Positions 45,728-54,572 of a stretch of 64,000 nt of DNA are shown here, piece after piece; the stretch's first letter is position 1, and each line of letters opens with the position of its first letter. The stretch is from Megaera polyxenophila (lineage in GTDB: Bacteria > Pseudomonadota > Alphaproteobacteria > Rickettsiales > Rickettsiaceae), in the NCBI RefSeq assembly GCF_029982035.1, contig NZ_CP104166.1:1116001-1180000 (forward strand), given 5' to 3'. The notes under the pieces were generated by a model. That model was not told where the DNA came from and made no database searches. It saw only the letters and a program-made list of their open reading frames with translations. A program made the position numbers and the translations under genes.

Positions 45728-46590
45728 ATGAGCAGAATTAGACGATACAACAAGCTTCCTACTGTTTTGAGAGAAGATGAATTTAACGAATTTGTCTTAC
45801 CGCATCTTAAAAAAGGCACACGTGGTCCAAGTAAAAAGATATCATTTTTCAAATTATTTAATTACATTCTTAAACTCATGCATACTGGTTGCCAATGGGA
45901 ACAGATACCAATAGACAAAAATAAAGACGGCATGCCAGAAATTCACTATACTAATATCTATAATGCTTTTAAGTTCTGGGTTAAGCACGGATGCTTTGAT
46001 AAGATTTTCGAAGCTTCGGTGGCAAGGTTATTTAAAGCTGGAATGCTTGATACTGATATATTACATGGTGATGGTACTTGTACTTCTGCTAAAAAAGGGG
46101 TGACAACTTAGGGTATAATGGTCATAAACACACTAAAGGAGACAAGGTTGTACCGTTTTGTGATAGAAACTGCAATGTTATTGCGCCTTTTGTTACTGCT
46201 CCGGGTAATAGGAATGAAGGAATCCTGCTTACTCCTGCAATATCAAACTTAAAAAAGATTGTAAAACTAATAGGTATAGATCTCAAGGAAAGTACCATGA
46301 GCTTAGATGGTGTATATAATTCACGTAAAAATCGTAAAGCAATTTTTAATCTTGGCATGACTCCTAATATGCCAGAGAATAAAAGGAGTCGCAAGAAATC
46401 TAAGCGAGGAAGAAAGCAAACTTTTTGCCGGAAAATCTTTAAAGAAAGGTTTAGAACGATAGAGAGAATATTTGCCTGGGAAGATAAATTCAAACGGTTG
46501 TTACTGAGATTTGAATTCCACAGCATAAACCATTATGCTCTGAAAACTATAGCCTACAGCATGGTTAACCTGCGGCATTTTTGTGGATAA
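45728..46590 (+). CDS. IS5-family transposase in two frames (copy A)
   Basis: The first frame (45728-46111) has the N-terminal helix-turn-helix region and the first catalytic Asp in DILHGDGTCTSAKKG. The second frame covers about 46112-46590, with GYNGHKHTKGDKVVPFCDRNCNVIAPF, the second Asp in TMSLDGVYNSRKNRK, and the Glu-containing RFRTIERIFAWEDKFKRLLLRFE. The join is at AAAAAAGGGG (about 46089-46098). A -1 shift, or one extra G, restores the usual KKGGDNLGY. Some IS5 subgroups use frameshifting, so this may be programmed; it could also be a fixed mutation. Confidence 0.72.
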
Positions 46591-46776
46591 CGGCTAAGCA
46601 TGGATTAAACAAGGTGCGGATGAAGCTAAAGGGAGAATACTGCCCAAATTGCCAAAAATTAAGCAATTTGATTATAAAATCATCAAAAATTCCAATACAA
46701 AAGCTGCAGTTCCAAAATCTTATCGACGAGAATAAAAACCCACCCGTTTTTAAACTATGAAACCAGCAATGAGTTC

Positions 46777-47185
46777 GAAGTAAAGTATGATTATGTTGAC
46801 CATGAATTTCTAAAAGGTAATCAAATAAATCAGAGGCTAACCTTTGAGTTACTAAATTATCATTAAGAAGAAACTTTCTACGGCCGTTAGCGTACTGAAT
46901 TCTCTTTATTATTATATCATCATCTGGATCTAGATTGATATCATACTCGGATAAATACTCAGCAGCTTGCTCTACCCTAGCAAAAGTAAGAACAACTACA
47001 GCTTTTTCTTGATTAGCACGCACAACTTCTCCACTGGCCTTAGAACCTAAAGCAAATAGAATAGCGTCAAGTAATATGGACTTACCAGCGCCGGTTTGGC
47101 CGGTAAGAACGCAAAACCCATCTTCAAAATCCAGGTCTAATTTCTCAATTAGTAGAAAATCCTGAATTGATAGGTTTTGCAGCAT
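46777..47185 (-). pseudogene. recN: DNA repair protein RecN, 5' fragment cut by IS5-family copy A
   Basis: The first 136 or so codons of RecN remain: LSIQDFLLIEKLDLDFEDGF at the start, Walker A VLTGQTGAGKSILLDAILFALG near 27-48, and LLEIHGQHNHTLLRT at the break. The signature, Walker B and most of the coiled coil (RecN is usually about 550 residues) are gone. The frame runs on into the IS as unrelated residues. The start lies 9 bases after bamD, so the operon is tatA-bamD-recN. Loss of RecN would weaken double-strand break repair. Confidence 0.9.
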
Positions 47186-47194
47186 ACGGTAGCA

Positions 47195-47938
47195 TTATTT
47201 TAATAAATTACGCGCATTATGAAGCCAGCTTCCGCTCGGATAATTATGACTAAGCACGGCAGCATATTTTTCTGCTTCGTCTTTTAAACCTAGCATTGCA
47301 TTACTCTCAACTAGCCTATATAATGCTTCTTCTGCATGCGAAGTAGTTTGGTATTCCTCAATAACATTTTGGAATCTCTTAATAGCTGCTATTGGGTTTT
47401 TTCTTTTCAAGTAATATCTTCCCACCGACATTTCCTTACCTGCTAAGTGGTCGTTTACTAAATCTATTTTAAGAGCAGCATCAATAGCATACTTTGTGCC
47501 AGGGAAGCGCCTAATTAGTTCCTCTAAACTTTCCTTTGCATATCTGGTCCTAGACTGATCCAATAAAACGCTTGAAATCTGAACGTAATTAGAGAGAGCT
47601 TTCAAATAATAAGCGTAAGCTATATTTTCATGCCTTGGGTGTAGTTTTATGAATATGTCAAGTACATCAATTGCTTCGTCGTACTCACCGGCAACATACA
47701 AAGAGTAAGCTTGCATTAATTCTGCTTGAGGAGTTAGTGCATTTCCAGGGTGCTGAAAAAACACCTTTTCAAAATGTTCTGCTGCCTTTTTATATTCACC
47801 TTTTTCAAGTTGGACTACACCGGCATCATAGCTTTCCTGCGGAGGAATTATTTCTTCATCTTTCAATTTACTTTTACACGATATAAGAGAAAAAACCAAT
47901 ATACCAAACAAAGGTAAAATAAACTTCTTATTTTCCAT
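47195..47938 (-). CDS. bamD: Outer membrane assembly lipoprotein BamD (ComL)
   Basis: A 247-residue lipoprotein of the BAM complex that folds beta-barrel proteins into the outer membrane. The signal peptide ends in the lipobox LISC near residue 22. Five TPR-like repeats follow: YDAGVVQLEKGEYKKAAEHFEKVFFQHPG, then AYSLYVAGEYDEAIDVLDIFIKLHP, AKESLEELIRRFPGTKYAIDA and AIKRFQNVIEEYQTTSHAEEALYRL. I start it at the ATG at 47938 rather than 15 bases upstream, because the signal peptide then begins with MENKK. It lies between tatA and the recN fragment. Confidence 0.93.
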   Translation of the reverse strand: MENKKFILPLFGILVFSLISCKSKLKDEEIIPPQESYDAGVVQLEKGEYKKAAEHFEKVFFQHPGNALTPQAELMQAYSLYVAGEYDEAIDVLDIFIKLHPRHENIAYAYYLKALSNYVQISSVLLDQSRTRYAKESLEELIRRFPGTKYAIDAALKIDLVNDHLAGKEMSVGRYYLKRKNPIAAIKRFQNVIEEYQTTSHAEEALYRLVESNAMLGLKDEAEKYAAVLSHNYPSGSWLHNARNLLK

Positions 47939-47956
47939 AAACTCAATTATCAAATA

Positions 47957-48115
47957 TTACTTATCATTATTTTCGTCTTTACTGTCTTTCATTCCTTCTC
48001 GAAAAGACTTAAGCCCTTTACTTAAATCAGACATTACCTGAGGTAATTTTCCCGCCCCAAATAACACTAGAATAATCACCAAAATAATTAGCAATTGACC
48101 AGCACCAATGCTCAT
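47957..48115 (-). CDS. tatA: Twin-arginine translocase subunit TatA
   Basis: A 52-residue protein. MSIGAGQLLIILVIILVLFGAGKLPQ gives the short membrane helix and the FGxxKLP hinge of TatA. An amphipathic helix VMSDLSKGLKSFREGMKD and a charged tail KDENNDK follow. TatA oligomers form the pore for folded Tat substrates. The C-terminus is short, which is common in rickettsiae. It starts about 18 bases before bamD on the same strand. No tatB or tatC is in the window. Confidence 0.93.
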   Translation of the reverse strand: MSIGAGQLLIILVIILVLFGAGKLPQVMSDLSKGLKSFREGMKDSKDENNDK

Positions 48116-48276
48116 AAACTTTACCTAAATTAGAACTACACTTTTATCTTTCTTGCGATAATAACTAATATTCCTTGTTTTATCTACAAAAATATCAGCC
48201 TCTTTTTAGAATAATTTTAAGAGATTAACATACTTAAGGTATACAAGACCAATGCTATAAAATTGGGGAATGTACA

Positions 48277-48351
48277 TGGTGACCCCTACGGGAATCGAAC
48301 CCGTGTTTTCACCGTGAAAGGGTAACGTCCTAACCGCTAGACGAAGGGGCC
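48277..48351 (-). tRNA. tRNA-Glu (anticodon TTC)
   Basis: A 75-base cloverleaf on the minus strand with an encoded CCA. The acceptor stem GGCCCCT pairs with AGGGGTC. The D-arm is CGTCTAGCGGTTAGGACG, the anticodon loop CTTTCAC gives TTC in a TTACC/GGTGA stem, and the T-arm is ACGGGTTCGATTCCCGT. These are the standard tRNA-Glu features, including the short D-loop. Confidence 0.95.
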
Positions 48352-48544
48352 ACAACTTACTGCGCATATAGCCACAGAGTTAAATATATTTATTTAGTAG
48401 TAGATTGCGTCAGCAAGATTCTTTATATAGATACAAATGATTTAATGCAACAAGTTTTTACAGATACGCTCCTCAAATAATTTATTCGTTTGTAAAAAAT
48501 AACTTTCTCATAAAAAATAAAACAGAATTAGAAACCTATTTATA

Positions 48545-49018
48545 ATGTCTATATCCAATAAGCCTTTTTATGCTCTTGTCTGGATTTTAGTGTTCCAACT
48601 TATAGGATTTGGTCTTGGAAGTATTACCAGTTCAAATATGGATTGGTATCACACTATTATAAAGTCATCGCTAACCCCTCCGAATGTTGTTTTCCCGATA
48701 GTATGGAGCATATTATATACTTTGCTTGCCTTAGTGGGTCATTTTTTATGGCAAAATAGAGAAGAACAAAAAGTAAATCACATATTGGTATTTTTTATAA
48801 TACAGTTAGTACTGAACTGGCTGTGGACTCCGATTTTTTTTGGATGGCACTTAACTGGCATAGCTTTGGTAGATATCCTGATGATTGCTGCAATCACCGT
48901 ATATATAATAATTAAAAGCTGGGCTAATCATTCTATTATAGCATATGTCATGATAGCTTATCTATTATGGTTACTATTTGCCTCTTACCTCAATTTTGTA
49001 ATATGGATAAGCTCTTAA
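48545..49018 (+). CDS. TspO/MBR family membrane protein
   Basis: A 157-residue five-helix protein of the TspO/peripheral benzodiazepine receptor family, which binds tetrapyrroles and sterols. Signatures: DWYHTIIKSSLTPPNVVFPIVWSILYTLLALVG near 33-65 and LVLNWLWTPIFFGWHLTGIALVDI near 90-113. The Pro-Pro-Asn and Trp-rich motifs are intact. Its physiological role in this organism is unknown. It stands alone between the tRNA-Glu gene and the convergent Tim44-like gene. Confidence 0.88.
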   Translation: MSISNKPFYALVWILVFQLIGFGLGSITSSNMDWYHTIIKSSLTPPNVVFPIVWSILYTLLALVGHFLWQNREEQKVNHILVFFIIQLVLNWLWTPIFFGWHLTGIALVDILMIAAITVYIIIKSWANHSIIAYVMIAYLLWLLFASYLNFVIWISS

Positions 49019-49157
49019 AATCCCGAGATACCAAGTCATAAGGAGAAACTATTATTTTTTCGTGGTGACTGACGCTTTAATTAACTCACAATTCAAGAAT
49101 CTTAAAACTTCTTGTTAACGGAAATTGATAATAGACTATTCTGTAAGACACCGCTTA

Positions 49158-49805
49158 CTACTGCGGCCTATCGATATTGGTTAAATACCAGGTAGGGTCA
49201 CTACTTAAAGTGCTTTTAGAAAAAGTCCATTCTTCCTGTAAGTTCTTAATTTTATCAGTAATATTATTACCGGTAAATAACACCTTTATGAAAATGTTAT
49301 TACCAAATAAGTATATGTCAGATATGTAAGCCTCAAGCTTATTGTCAGTTGAATTAAAATTACCGTAGTTTGAAGCTATTGTTTTAAAACTGTCAATATA
49401 CCTTTTATCTACTAGTTCTTCTAATTGTTTCTCATCATTTTGCAAAGCAGATTCAACGATCATTTGAAAAGCCAATTTTGCTCCACTAGTAAAACGCTGA
49501 ATATCAAAAGCAGGAACTTTATCTAACACTTCTTGCAGCCCTTTCTCAACCGCTTCTTTATTCTCTTCTAAAACAACACCTTTTAAATTTGGTTTACTTG
49601 CTTTTAAGAATTTTGGCTTTAATATGCTTGCAGTACTAGCACTATATGTTACGTCTTTTAGTTTACTACCTATATTCTCACCAAAAAAGCTGTTGTTTTT
49701 AGCTGGATCGTCACCTGAGGTTTTTCCTAAAGTAGATATGAGCTTATTTATTATAAAAAAAGCAATAGCTGCAAAAATTATAAGTTCCAAAATTTGACCT
49801 GACAT
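49158..49805 (-). CDS. Tim44-like domain membrane protein
   Basis: A 215-residue protein with one N-terminal helix (ILELIIFAAIAFFIINKLIST, about 5-25), a variable linker and a C-terminal Tim44-like domain. The domain shows VPAFDIQRFTSGAKLAFQMIVESALQNDEKQLEELVDKRYIDSF near 93-135 and EEWTFSKSTLSSDPTWYLTNID at the end. In alphaproteobacteria such TimA-type proteins sit at the inner membrane and relate to the mitochondrial import motor subunit. Its partner here is unknown. Confidence 0.83.
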   Translation of the reverse strand: MSGQILELIIFAAIAFFIINKLISTLGKTSGDDPAKNNSFFGENIGSKLKDVTYSASTASILKPKFLKASKPNLKGVVLEENKEAVEKGLQEVLDKVPAFDIQRFTSGAKLAFQMIVESALQNDEKQLEELVDKRYIDSFKTIASNYGNFNSTDNKLEAYISDIYLFGNNIFIKVLFTGNNITDKIKNLQEEWTFSKSTLSSDPTWYLTNIDRPQ

Positions 49806-50043
49806 TACCGAAATCCACCTGTAAAATACCTAAGACCATTCTATAACTAGAACAAATAATATGCAAATGATGATTTAGCTGATTAGCTTATATTATATAT
49901 TTAATTTGATTGTATTTAGTGTTAAAAGCACAGTTAGCGCCTGTATTTAATTTAAGAATTGGTTATGTCCTAGATTATTTTTGCGATTTGTTAAATTAAG
50001 TTATACGATTGCCTATTATGGTAATTTAAATGGCATATTCTAT

Positions 50044-50955
50044 ATGGGTATACAAAATTTTGCTTGGAGTGTTTTTGCCTGCGTAGTAGTTGCTTTATTG
50101 ATCTTCGATTTAGGGGTATTCAATAGAAAAGATGAAGTAATTACCCTCAAAAAAAGCATGTATCTTAGTTTTTTTTATATAGCTATATCGTGCTTATTTG
50201 GTTTGTTTGTTTTTAATGAATTTGGCTCAGGAAGCGCAAGTGAATATTATACGGGATTTCTTCTCGAGAAAACTATGTCGCTTGACAATATTTTTATGAT
50301 ATCAATGATTTTCAAATTTTTTAAAATTCCTCAACAATACCAGCATAGAGTTTTATTTTGGGGAATATTAGGAGTAATCATTTTAAGAGCTGTAATGATT
50401 TATGCCGGAGCAGCTTTACTTAAGCAATTTTCGTGGATATTATTTATTTTAGCTGCGGTTCTTATCGTTACCGGTATTAAGACTCTATACATGCTTGATA
50501 AGCCTGCTACCAAAATAAACGATACTTTTATCTATAAATGGCTTAGCAGTCATTTAAATCTTCATCCGGAATTAGTCGGTAATAAATTTACTATTCGAAA
50601 GGAAGGTAAACTATTTTTTACTCCCTTATTTATGGCATTGGTTACTATTGAATCAATGGACCTGATCTTTGCCATTGATAGTATACCCGCTATTTTTGCA
50701 GTTACCCAAAATAGCTTTATAGTATATAGCTCCAATATTTTTGCTATTTTAGGCCTTAGAGCTTTGTTTTTTTGCTTGGAGGATATTGTAGAGAGATTCA
50801 AATACATTAAATATTCTCTTGCTATTATTTTGATCTTAATAGGCATTAAGATATTTGTTGCGCATTTTGTGCCGATACCGAAATTGATTCCGCTTTTAAT
50901 AACTATAGTTTTAATATTAATAGGAATTGGAGTCTCGGTAATTAAGGCAAAGTGA
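50044..50955 (+). CDS. TerC family integral membrane protein
   Basis: A 303-residue multi-helix protein of the TerC/Alx family, thought to export metal ions such as manganese. Family motifs include FLLEKTMSLDNIFMISMIF near 68-86 and TIESMDLIFAIDSIPAIFAVTQ near 200-221, both with the conserved acidic residues. The start is taken at the ATG at 50044. The frame opens at a TTG 63 bases upstream, but that adds a non-membrane stretch with no clear ribosome site. The AT-rich spacer upstream holds no other gene. Confidence 0.86.
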   Translation: MGIQNFAWSVFACVVVALLIFDLGVFNRKDEVITLKKSMYLSFFYIAISCLFGLFVFNEFGSGSASEYYTGFLLEKTMSLDNIFMISMIFKFFKIPQQYQHRVLFWGILGVIILRAVMIYAGAALLKQFSWILFILAAVLIVTGIKTLYMLDKPATKINDTFIYKWLSSHLNLHPELVGNKFTIRKEGKLFFTPLFMALVTIESMDLIFAIDSIPAIFAVTQNSFIVYSSNIFAILGLRALFFCLEDIVERFKYIKYSLAIILILIGIKIFVAHFVPIPKLIPLLITIVLILIGIGVSVIKAK

Positions 50956-51201
50956 AATAATTCCCGGTATAAAACTGTGGTAAATTTACATATTAAAAAA
51001 ATTTGTCTTATTTATAATAAACGTAATCATTGCTCATTGTGCATCTGAGCTTTTATACTCAGCTCGTAATTGACGTTTGGGGCATCATCTTAGGGAGAAG
51101 GCTCGTAATAGACCTAAGTAGCTAATCCATAATTTTGGTAGTCACTAATTAATTTGTTTTAAGTAGATATTTATTAACCGTAAATAAAAAAGGGAAAAAC
51201 T

Positions 51202-52401
51202 ATGGCAAAAAAATCAAAATTGTTAAAAAATCTGTTAACAACAGTTTCTACTTTAGCCGTGATCACTACTGCAGTTAACACTTACGCTGCTCTTGATTCC
51301 GATGATATATATAATAGTAGAATAGCTGGACAGTCCCCAGAGCTGCTAGCAGAAGCCTTAACTATAACAACTGCAGCAGGACGAGAAGATTTAATCAAAC
51401 GCTTAACTCCGACTGAAACACCTATCCTTGCAGATTTAACAAGAGATGTTAGTTCTAATATAATAGCAAATCGGATAGGCGGTAGGCCTCAGGTTCTTGA
51501 CCATAAAGCAGAACTAGCTTCAGCCGGAAATAGCGGTTTATCTGCCGGTGATTATCCCACTGCGTACGGTTTATGGACTAACCCTTCTATGCTTAAGGTA
51601 AAGCAAAAAACCAGTAAAGGAGCAGCAGGTTACAAGGCTTCAGTGGGCGGAGCAAGCTTAGGTTTTGATACCAAGGCTAATGAGGATATGGTTATTGGTC
51701 TTGCCCTTTCATATCTAAATACCCATGTTAAGCATAAAGATTTCAAATCTGGTGATAAAACAAAGGTTGACTCTGTTATGCTTTCTATATACGGATTGCA
51801 GCAGCTCACAGATAATTGGTATACACACGGTATTGTAACAGTCGGTACTAATAAAGTAAAAACTAAGGAAACAAGAAGGACAGGGGATACAACTACTGAG
51901 CTTGCTTCTGGTAACTACAGATCTATGTCATTTTCAGGAGAATTAATGCTGGGCTATAATACTTATCTGAAGCAAGCATCGTTTACTCCAATGGTAGGGG
52001 TTAGGGTAACTAAAGTTAATAATGCTGGATATACAGAAACTGGTACAGTTAATCAAAACTTGACAGTTTCTAGAAAAGAGCTAAATAGAGTAGAATTAGT
52101 AGCAGGAGCGAGGATCTACGGGTCTGACTATACGTTAAATGGATTAACCATCCTTCCTGAGATGCATGGATTCGTAAACCAGGATCTAATAGGTAAAAAA
52201 CAAAAATCAGATATTAGGTTAGCAGGAGTTCCTGGTTACCTCAACGGTAAAGGTGGAAAGCCAGTTAAGACCTTATTTAATGCCGGTATGAGCTTAAATA
52301 CGTCTTATAACAAGATGGAATATGGTTTAGGTTATGATGCTCACATGGCTAAAAAATATGTAGCGCATCAAGCTAATTTAAGGGTTAGAGTTAACTTCTA
52401 A
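51202..52401 (+). CDS. Sca-like autotransporter beta-barrel protein without passenger domain
   Basis: A 399-residue outer-membrane protein: signal peptide (LLTTVSTLAVITTAVNTYAA, about 11-30), about 80 residues of helical linker (SPELLAEALTITTAAGREDLIKRL, then VSSNIIANRIGG), and a complete autotransporter barrel. The barrel contains AYGLWTNPSMLKVKQKTSKGAAGYKASVGGASLGFD near 116-151, MVIGLALSYLNTHVKHKDFKSGDKTKVDS near 157-185 and the terminal strand HQANLRVRVNF ending in Phe. It resembles barrels of rickettsial Sca proteins such as OmpB, yet those carry long passengers. It has its own 250-base leader, a good ribosome site (AAAGGG) and a strong terminator, so it stands as a single-gene unit. Confidence 0.82.
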   Translation: MAKKSKLLKNLLTTVSTLAVITTAVNTYAALDSDDIYNSRIAGQSPELLAEALTITTAAGREDLIKRLTPTETPILADLTRDVSSNIIANRIGGRPQVLDHKAELASAGNSGLSAGDYPTAYGLWTNPSMLKVKQKTSKGAAGYKASVGGASLGFDTKANEDMVIGLALSYLNTHVKHKDFKSGDKTKVDSVMLSIYGLQQLTDNWYTHGIVTVGTNKVKTKETRRTGDTTTELASGNYRSMSFSGELMLGYNTYLKQASFTPMVGVRVTKVNNAGYTETGTVNQNLTVSRKELNRVELVAGARIYGSDYTLNGLTILPEMHGFVNQDLIGKKQKSDIRLAGVPGYLNGKGGKPVKTLFNAGMSLNTSYNKMEYGLGYDAHMAKKYVAHQANLRVRVNF

Positions 52402-52449
52402 TATCCTTTTAAACCATACATTTGTTAAAGTATTTTAAATAAATACATT

Positions 52450-52484
52450 AAAAGCCTCTGTAAAATTTACAGGGGCTTTTCTTT
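52450..52484 (+). terminator. Rho-independent terminator of the Sca-like gene
   Basis: AAAAGCC (52450-52456) pairs with GGCTTTT (52474-52480), and inside that CTGTA pairs with TACAG around a short AT loop. A T-rich tail CTTTATT follows. It is the clearest terminator in the window and lies about 50 bases after the stop codon. Confidence 0.85.
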
Positions 52485-52691
52485 ATTGCCTCTATATGAT
52501 ATTGTAATTGAAGTTTTTTGGGTGCGGTGTATATCAATTCTATTTCTTCCATAAATCGGGTATTTATAGTTTTTTCCAAAAATTAAAGTTAAATATATGG
52601 AATCAAGATGCTATACCTTAGTGAAACAACAATCAGGAAAATCAGGCTTTTTAGCAAAATTATTATTGTATAAGGTAATACTGCCTACATT

Positions 52692-54572
52692 ATGAATGGT
52701 CAAAAATCTTCTATCGGTTTAAGTCTTAAAAGAAAAGTAATCAAGGTCCTTAGGCTTTTACTATTTGGAATCCTATATACAAGAATATCAGTATTAAAAT
52801 TAAGGCATTATTTTTCAAAAAGAACCAAAAAACTTCTTACAACGAAGAAGAAGCTTCCGGAAACATTAAATAATAGAATTAAGTTCAATAAAAATTTAGC
52901 AAGACAAATATTTATCTGGGACACTTCAGAGAATGCAATAAAAATCAGGTTAATTTTGGTAATTACAGGTTTTTTACTGTTTTTTTCCATTGTGGCTATA
53001 AGGCTAATTTTTATAGCAAGTACCGATTTCATTGAAGTTAATAAGTTTCTTAGCAAAAACAACATGCTCAGACGCGATATTGTTGATAGGTACGGTAACT
53101 TACTAGCAGTAAATTTACCTATAGCTTCATTATACGCCAAACCTCAAAAAATCGTTGATACTGACTCTTTAGCACAAAAATTAATTACTGTTTTTCCGGA
53201 ATTGGAAAAGAAAAAGGTATTAGAATTACTCCGAAGTGATAAGAAATTTGTGTGGATAAAAAGAGACATTTCACCGAAACAGCAAGAGCATATATATAAC
53301 CTTGGTATACCTGGTCTTGAATTTGAAAGAGAACAAAAAAGAATATATACTTACGGTAATTTGTTGTCTCATATTGTAGGTTATGTAGGCCGCGACATGG
53401 AAGGATTAGCAGGCATCGAAAAATTTTTTGATAAGCTATTAACAACGCGGGATGAGGATAACCACTCTAGTGGTTCTAGCCTACAACTCTCTATAGATGT
53501 CAGAGTACAAAGTATACTCGAAGAGGAAATTGCCAAAACCGTGCAAAAATTTAAGGCTAAGGGAGCAGCCGGTATTATTGTCGATCCAAATAACGGAGAG
53601 ATAATTGCCATGGTTAGTAATCCTGATTTTGATCCACATTACCCAGGTAATGCTGCAAGTAATCAGTTGTTTAACATGGTTACCCAAGGAGCTTATGAAA
53701 TGGGTTCCGGAATGAAAGCTCTAACTTTAGCAATAGGGCTTGATACTGGCGTTATCTCAATGAACGATGCTTATGACCTGAGTTATATGAAGGTAGGTAA
53801 ATTTAAGGTAAAAGATTATCATCCTGTCAAAGGCTGGCATAGTATCGGACAAATATTCCTCCACTCCAGTAATATAGGCGTAAGCCAGATAATGCTTGAG
53901 ATTGGTAAAAACAGCTTAAGAAACTATCTGAAAAAACTGAAGTTATTAGACAAGCTTGAAATTGAATTAGCAGAAAGAGCAAGGCCTCTTTTCCCTCCCT
54001 ATTCCAGGTGGAATGATTTAAGTTTAGTAACAATGTCGTACGGTTATGCGATTTCAGAAAGCCCTGCTCATTTTGTGCAAGCAATGATGCCACTTGTTAA
54101 TGGCGGTATCATGTACCCCCTTACTCTACTTAAGAGAAAAACCGGTGAACCGGTTATAGGAGAACGTATTTTTAAGGAAAACACCTCGAAATACATGAGA
54201 CAACTTATGAGGTTAGTAGTTTTAGAAGGTACTGGTAAAAAGGCAGAAGTAAAGGGATATTATGTAGGAGGAAAAACAGGAACGGCGGAAAAAGTTATTG
54301 GTGGTAAATATTATAAGGATAAAAGAATGTCTTCGTTTTTTGGAATCATGCCGGCTACAAATCCTAAGTATATTATTTATGTAATAGTGGACGAGCCACA
54401 AGGTATTAAGGAAACATATGGTTTTGCAGGAGGCGGTTGGACAGCTGCTCCAACAGTTGGAGCGATTTTTGAGCGAATGGCAGTCTTATACGGAATGAAT
54501 AAACTTGAGGAACATGATCCAGAAGTTCAGGAATTAAATGATATTGATTATATAATAAATGGCCGGACCTAA
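52692..54572 (+). CDS. ftsI: Peptidoglycan D,D-transpeptidase FtsI (PBP3)
   Basis: A 626-residue division transpeptidase that cross-links septal wall. A basic N-terminal region of about 95 residues precedes the membrane helix (ILVITGFLLFFSIVAIRLIFIA, about 96-117). The dimerisation domain starts RRDIVDRYGNLLAVNLPIASLYA. Catalytic motifs: SGMK in MGSGMKALTLA near 338 (the nucleophile box, SxxK), SSN in LHSSNIGVSQI near 396, and KTG in YVGGKTGTAEKV near 525. The cytoplasmic region is longer than usual, so a start further in is possible. It opens ftsI-murE-murF-mraY, with murE starting at the base after its stop. Confidence 0.93.
   Translation: MNGQKSSIGLSLKRKVIKVLRLLLFGILYTRISVLKLRHYFSKRTKKLLTTKKKLPETLNNRIKFNKNLARQIFIWDTSENAIKIRLILVITGFLLFFSIVAIRLIFIASTDFIEVNKFLSKNNMLRRDIVDRYGNLLAVNLPIASLYAKPQKIVDTDSLAQKLITVFPELEKKKVLELLRSDKKFVWIKRDISPKQQEHIYNLGIPGLEFEREQKRIYTYGNLLSHIVGYVGRDMEGLAGIEKFFDKLLTTRDEDNHSSGSSLQLSIDVRVQSILEEEIAKTVQKFKAKGAAGIIVDPNNGEIIAMVSNPDFDPHYPGNAASNQLFNMVTQGAYEMGSGMKALTLAIGLDTGVISMNDAYDLSYMKVGKFKVKDYHPVKGWHSIGQIFLHSSNIGVSQIMLEIGKNSLRNYLKKLKLLDKLEIELAERARPLFPPYSRWNDLSLVTMSYGYAISESPAHFVQAMMPLVNGGIMYPLTLLKRKTGEPVIGERIFKENTSKYMRQLMRLVVLEGTGKKAEVKGYYVGGKTGTAEKVIGGKYYKDKRMSSFFGIMPATNPKYIIYVIVDEPQGIKETYGFAGGGWTAAPTVGAIFERMAVLYGMNKLEEHDPEVQELNDIDYIINGRT

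Larger units (their letters stand above)
45617..46776 (+). mobile_element. IS5-family insertion sequence, copy A (1160 bp)
   Basis: Bounded by imperfect terminal inverted repeats: GAACTCATTGCGGGTTT at the left and, reading inward from the right, GAACTCATTGCTGGTTT. It is identical, as far as I can compare by eye, to copy B at 58577-59736, offset exactly 12960 bases. It encodes a transposase in two frames on the plus strand. The flanks (CATA on the left, GAAG on the right) show no target duplication, and a different broken gene lies on each side. Confidence 0.85.

Noticed and set aside
46122..46526. Minus-strand open frame of 134 codons inside the IS5-family element, repeated in the second copy at 59082-59486
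   Set aside because: It lies antisense to the second transposase frame, which carries the catalytic residues. Its presence in both copies only reflects the repeat.
49981..50043. Longer TerC start at TTG
   Set aside because: It adds 21 residues without a membrane or signal feature, and no ribosome site is visible before it.
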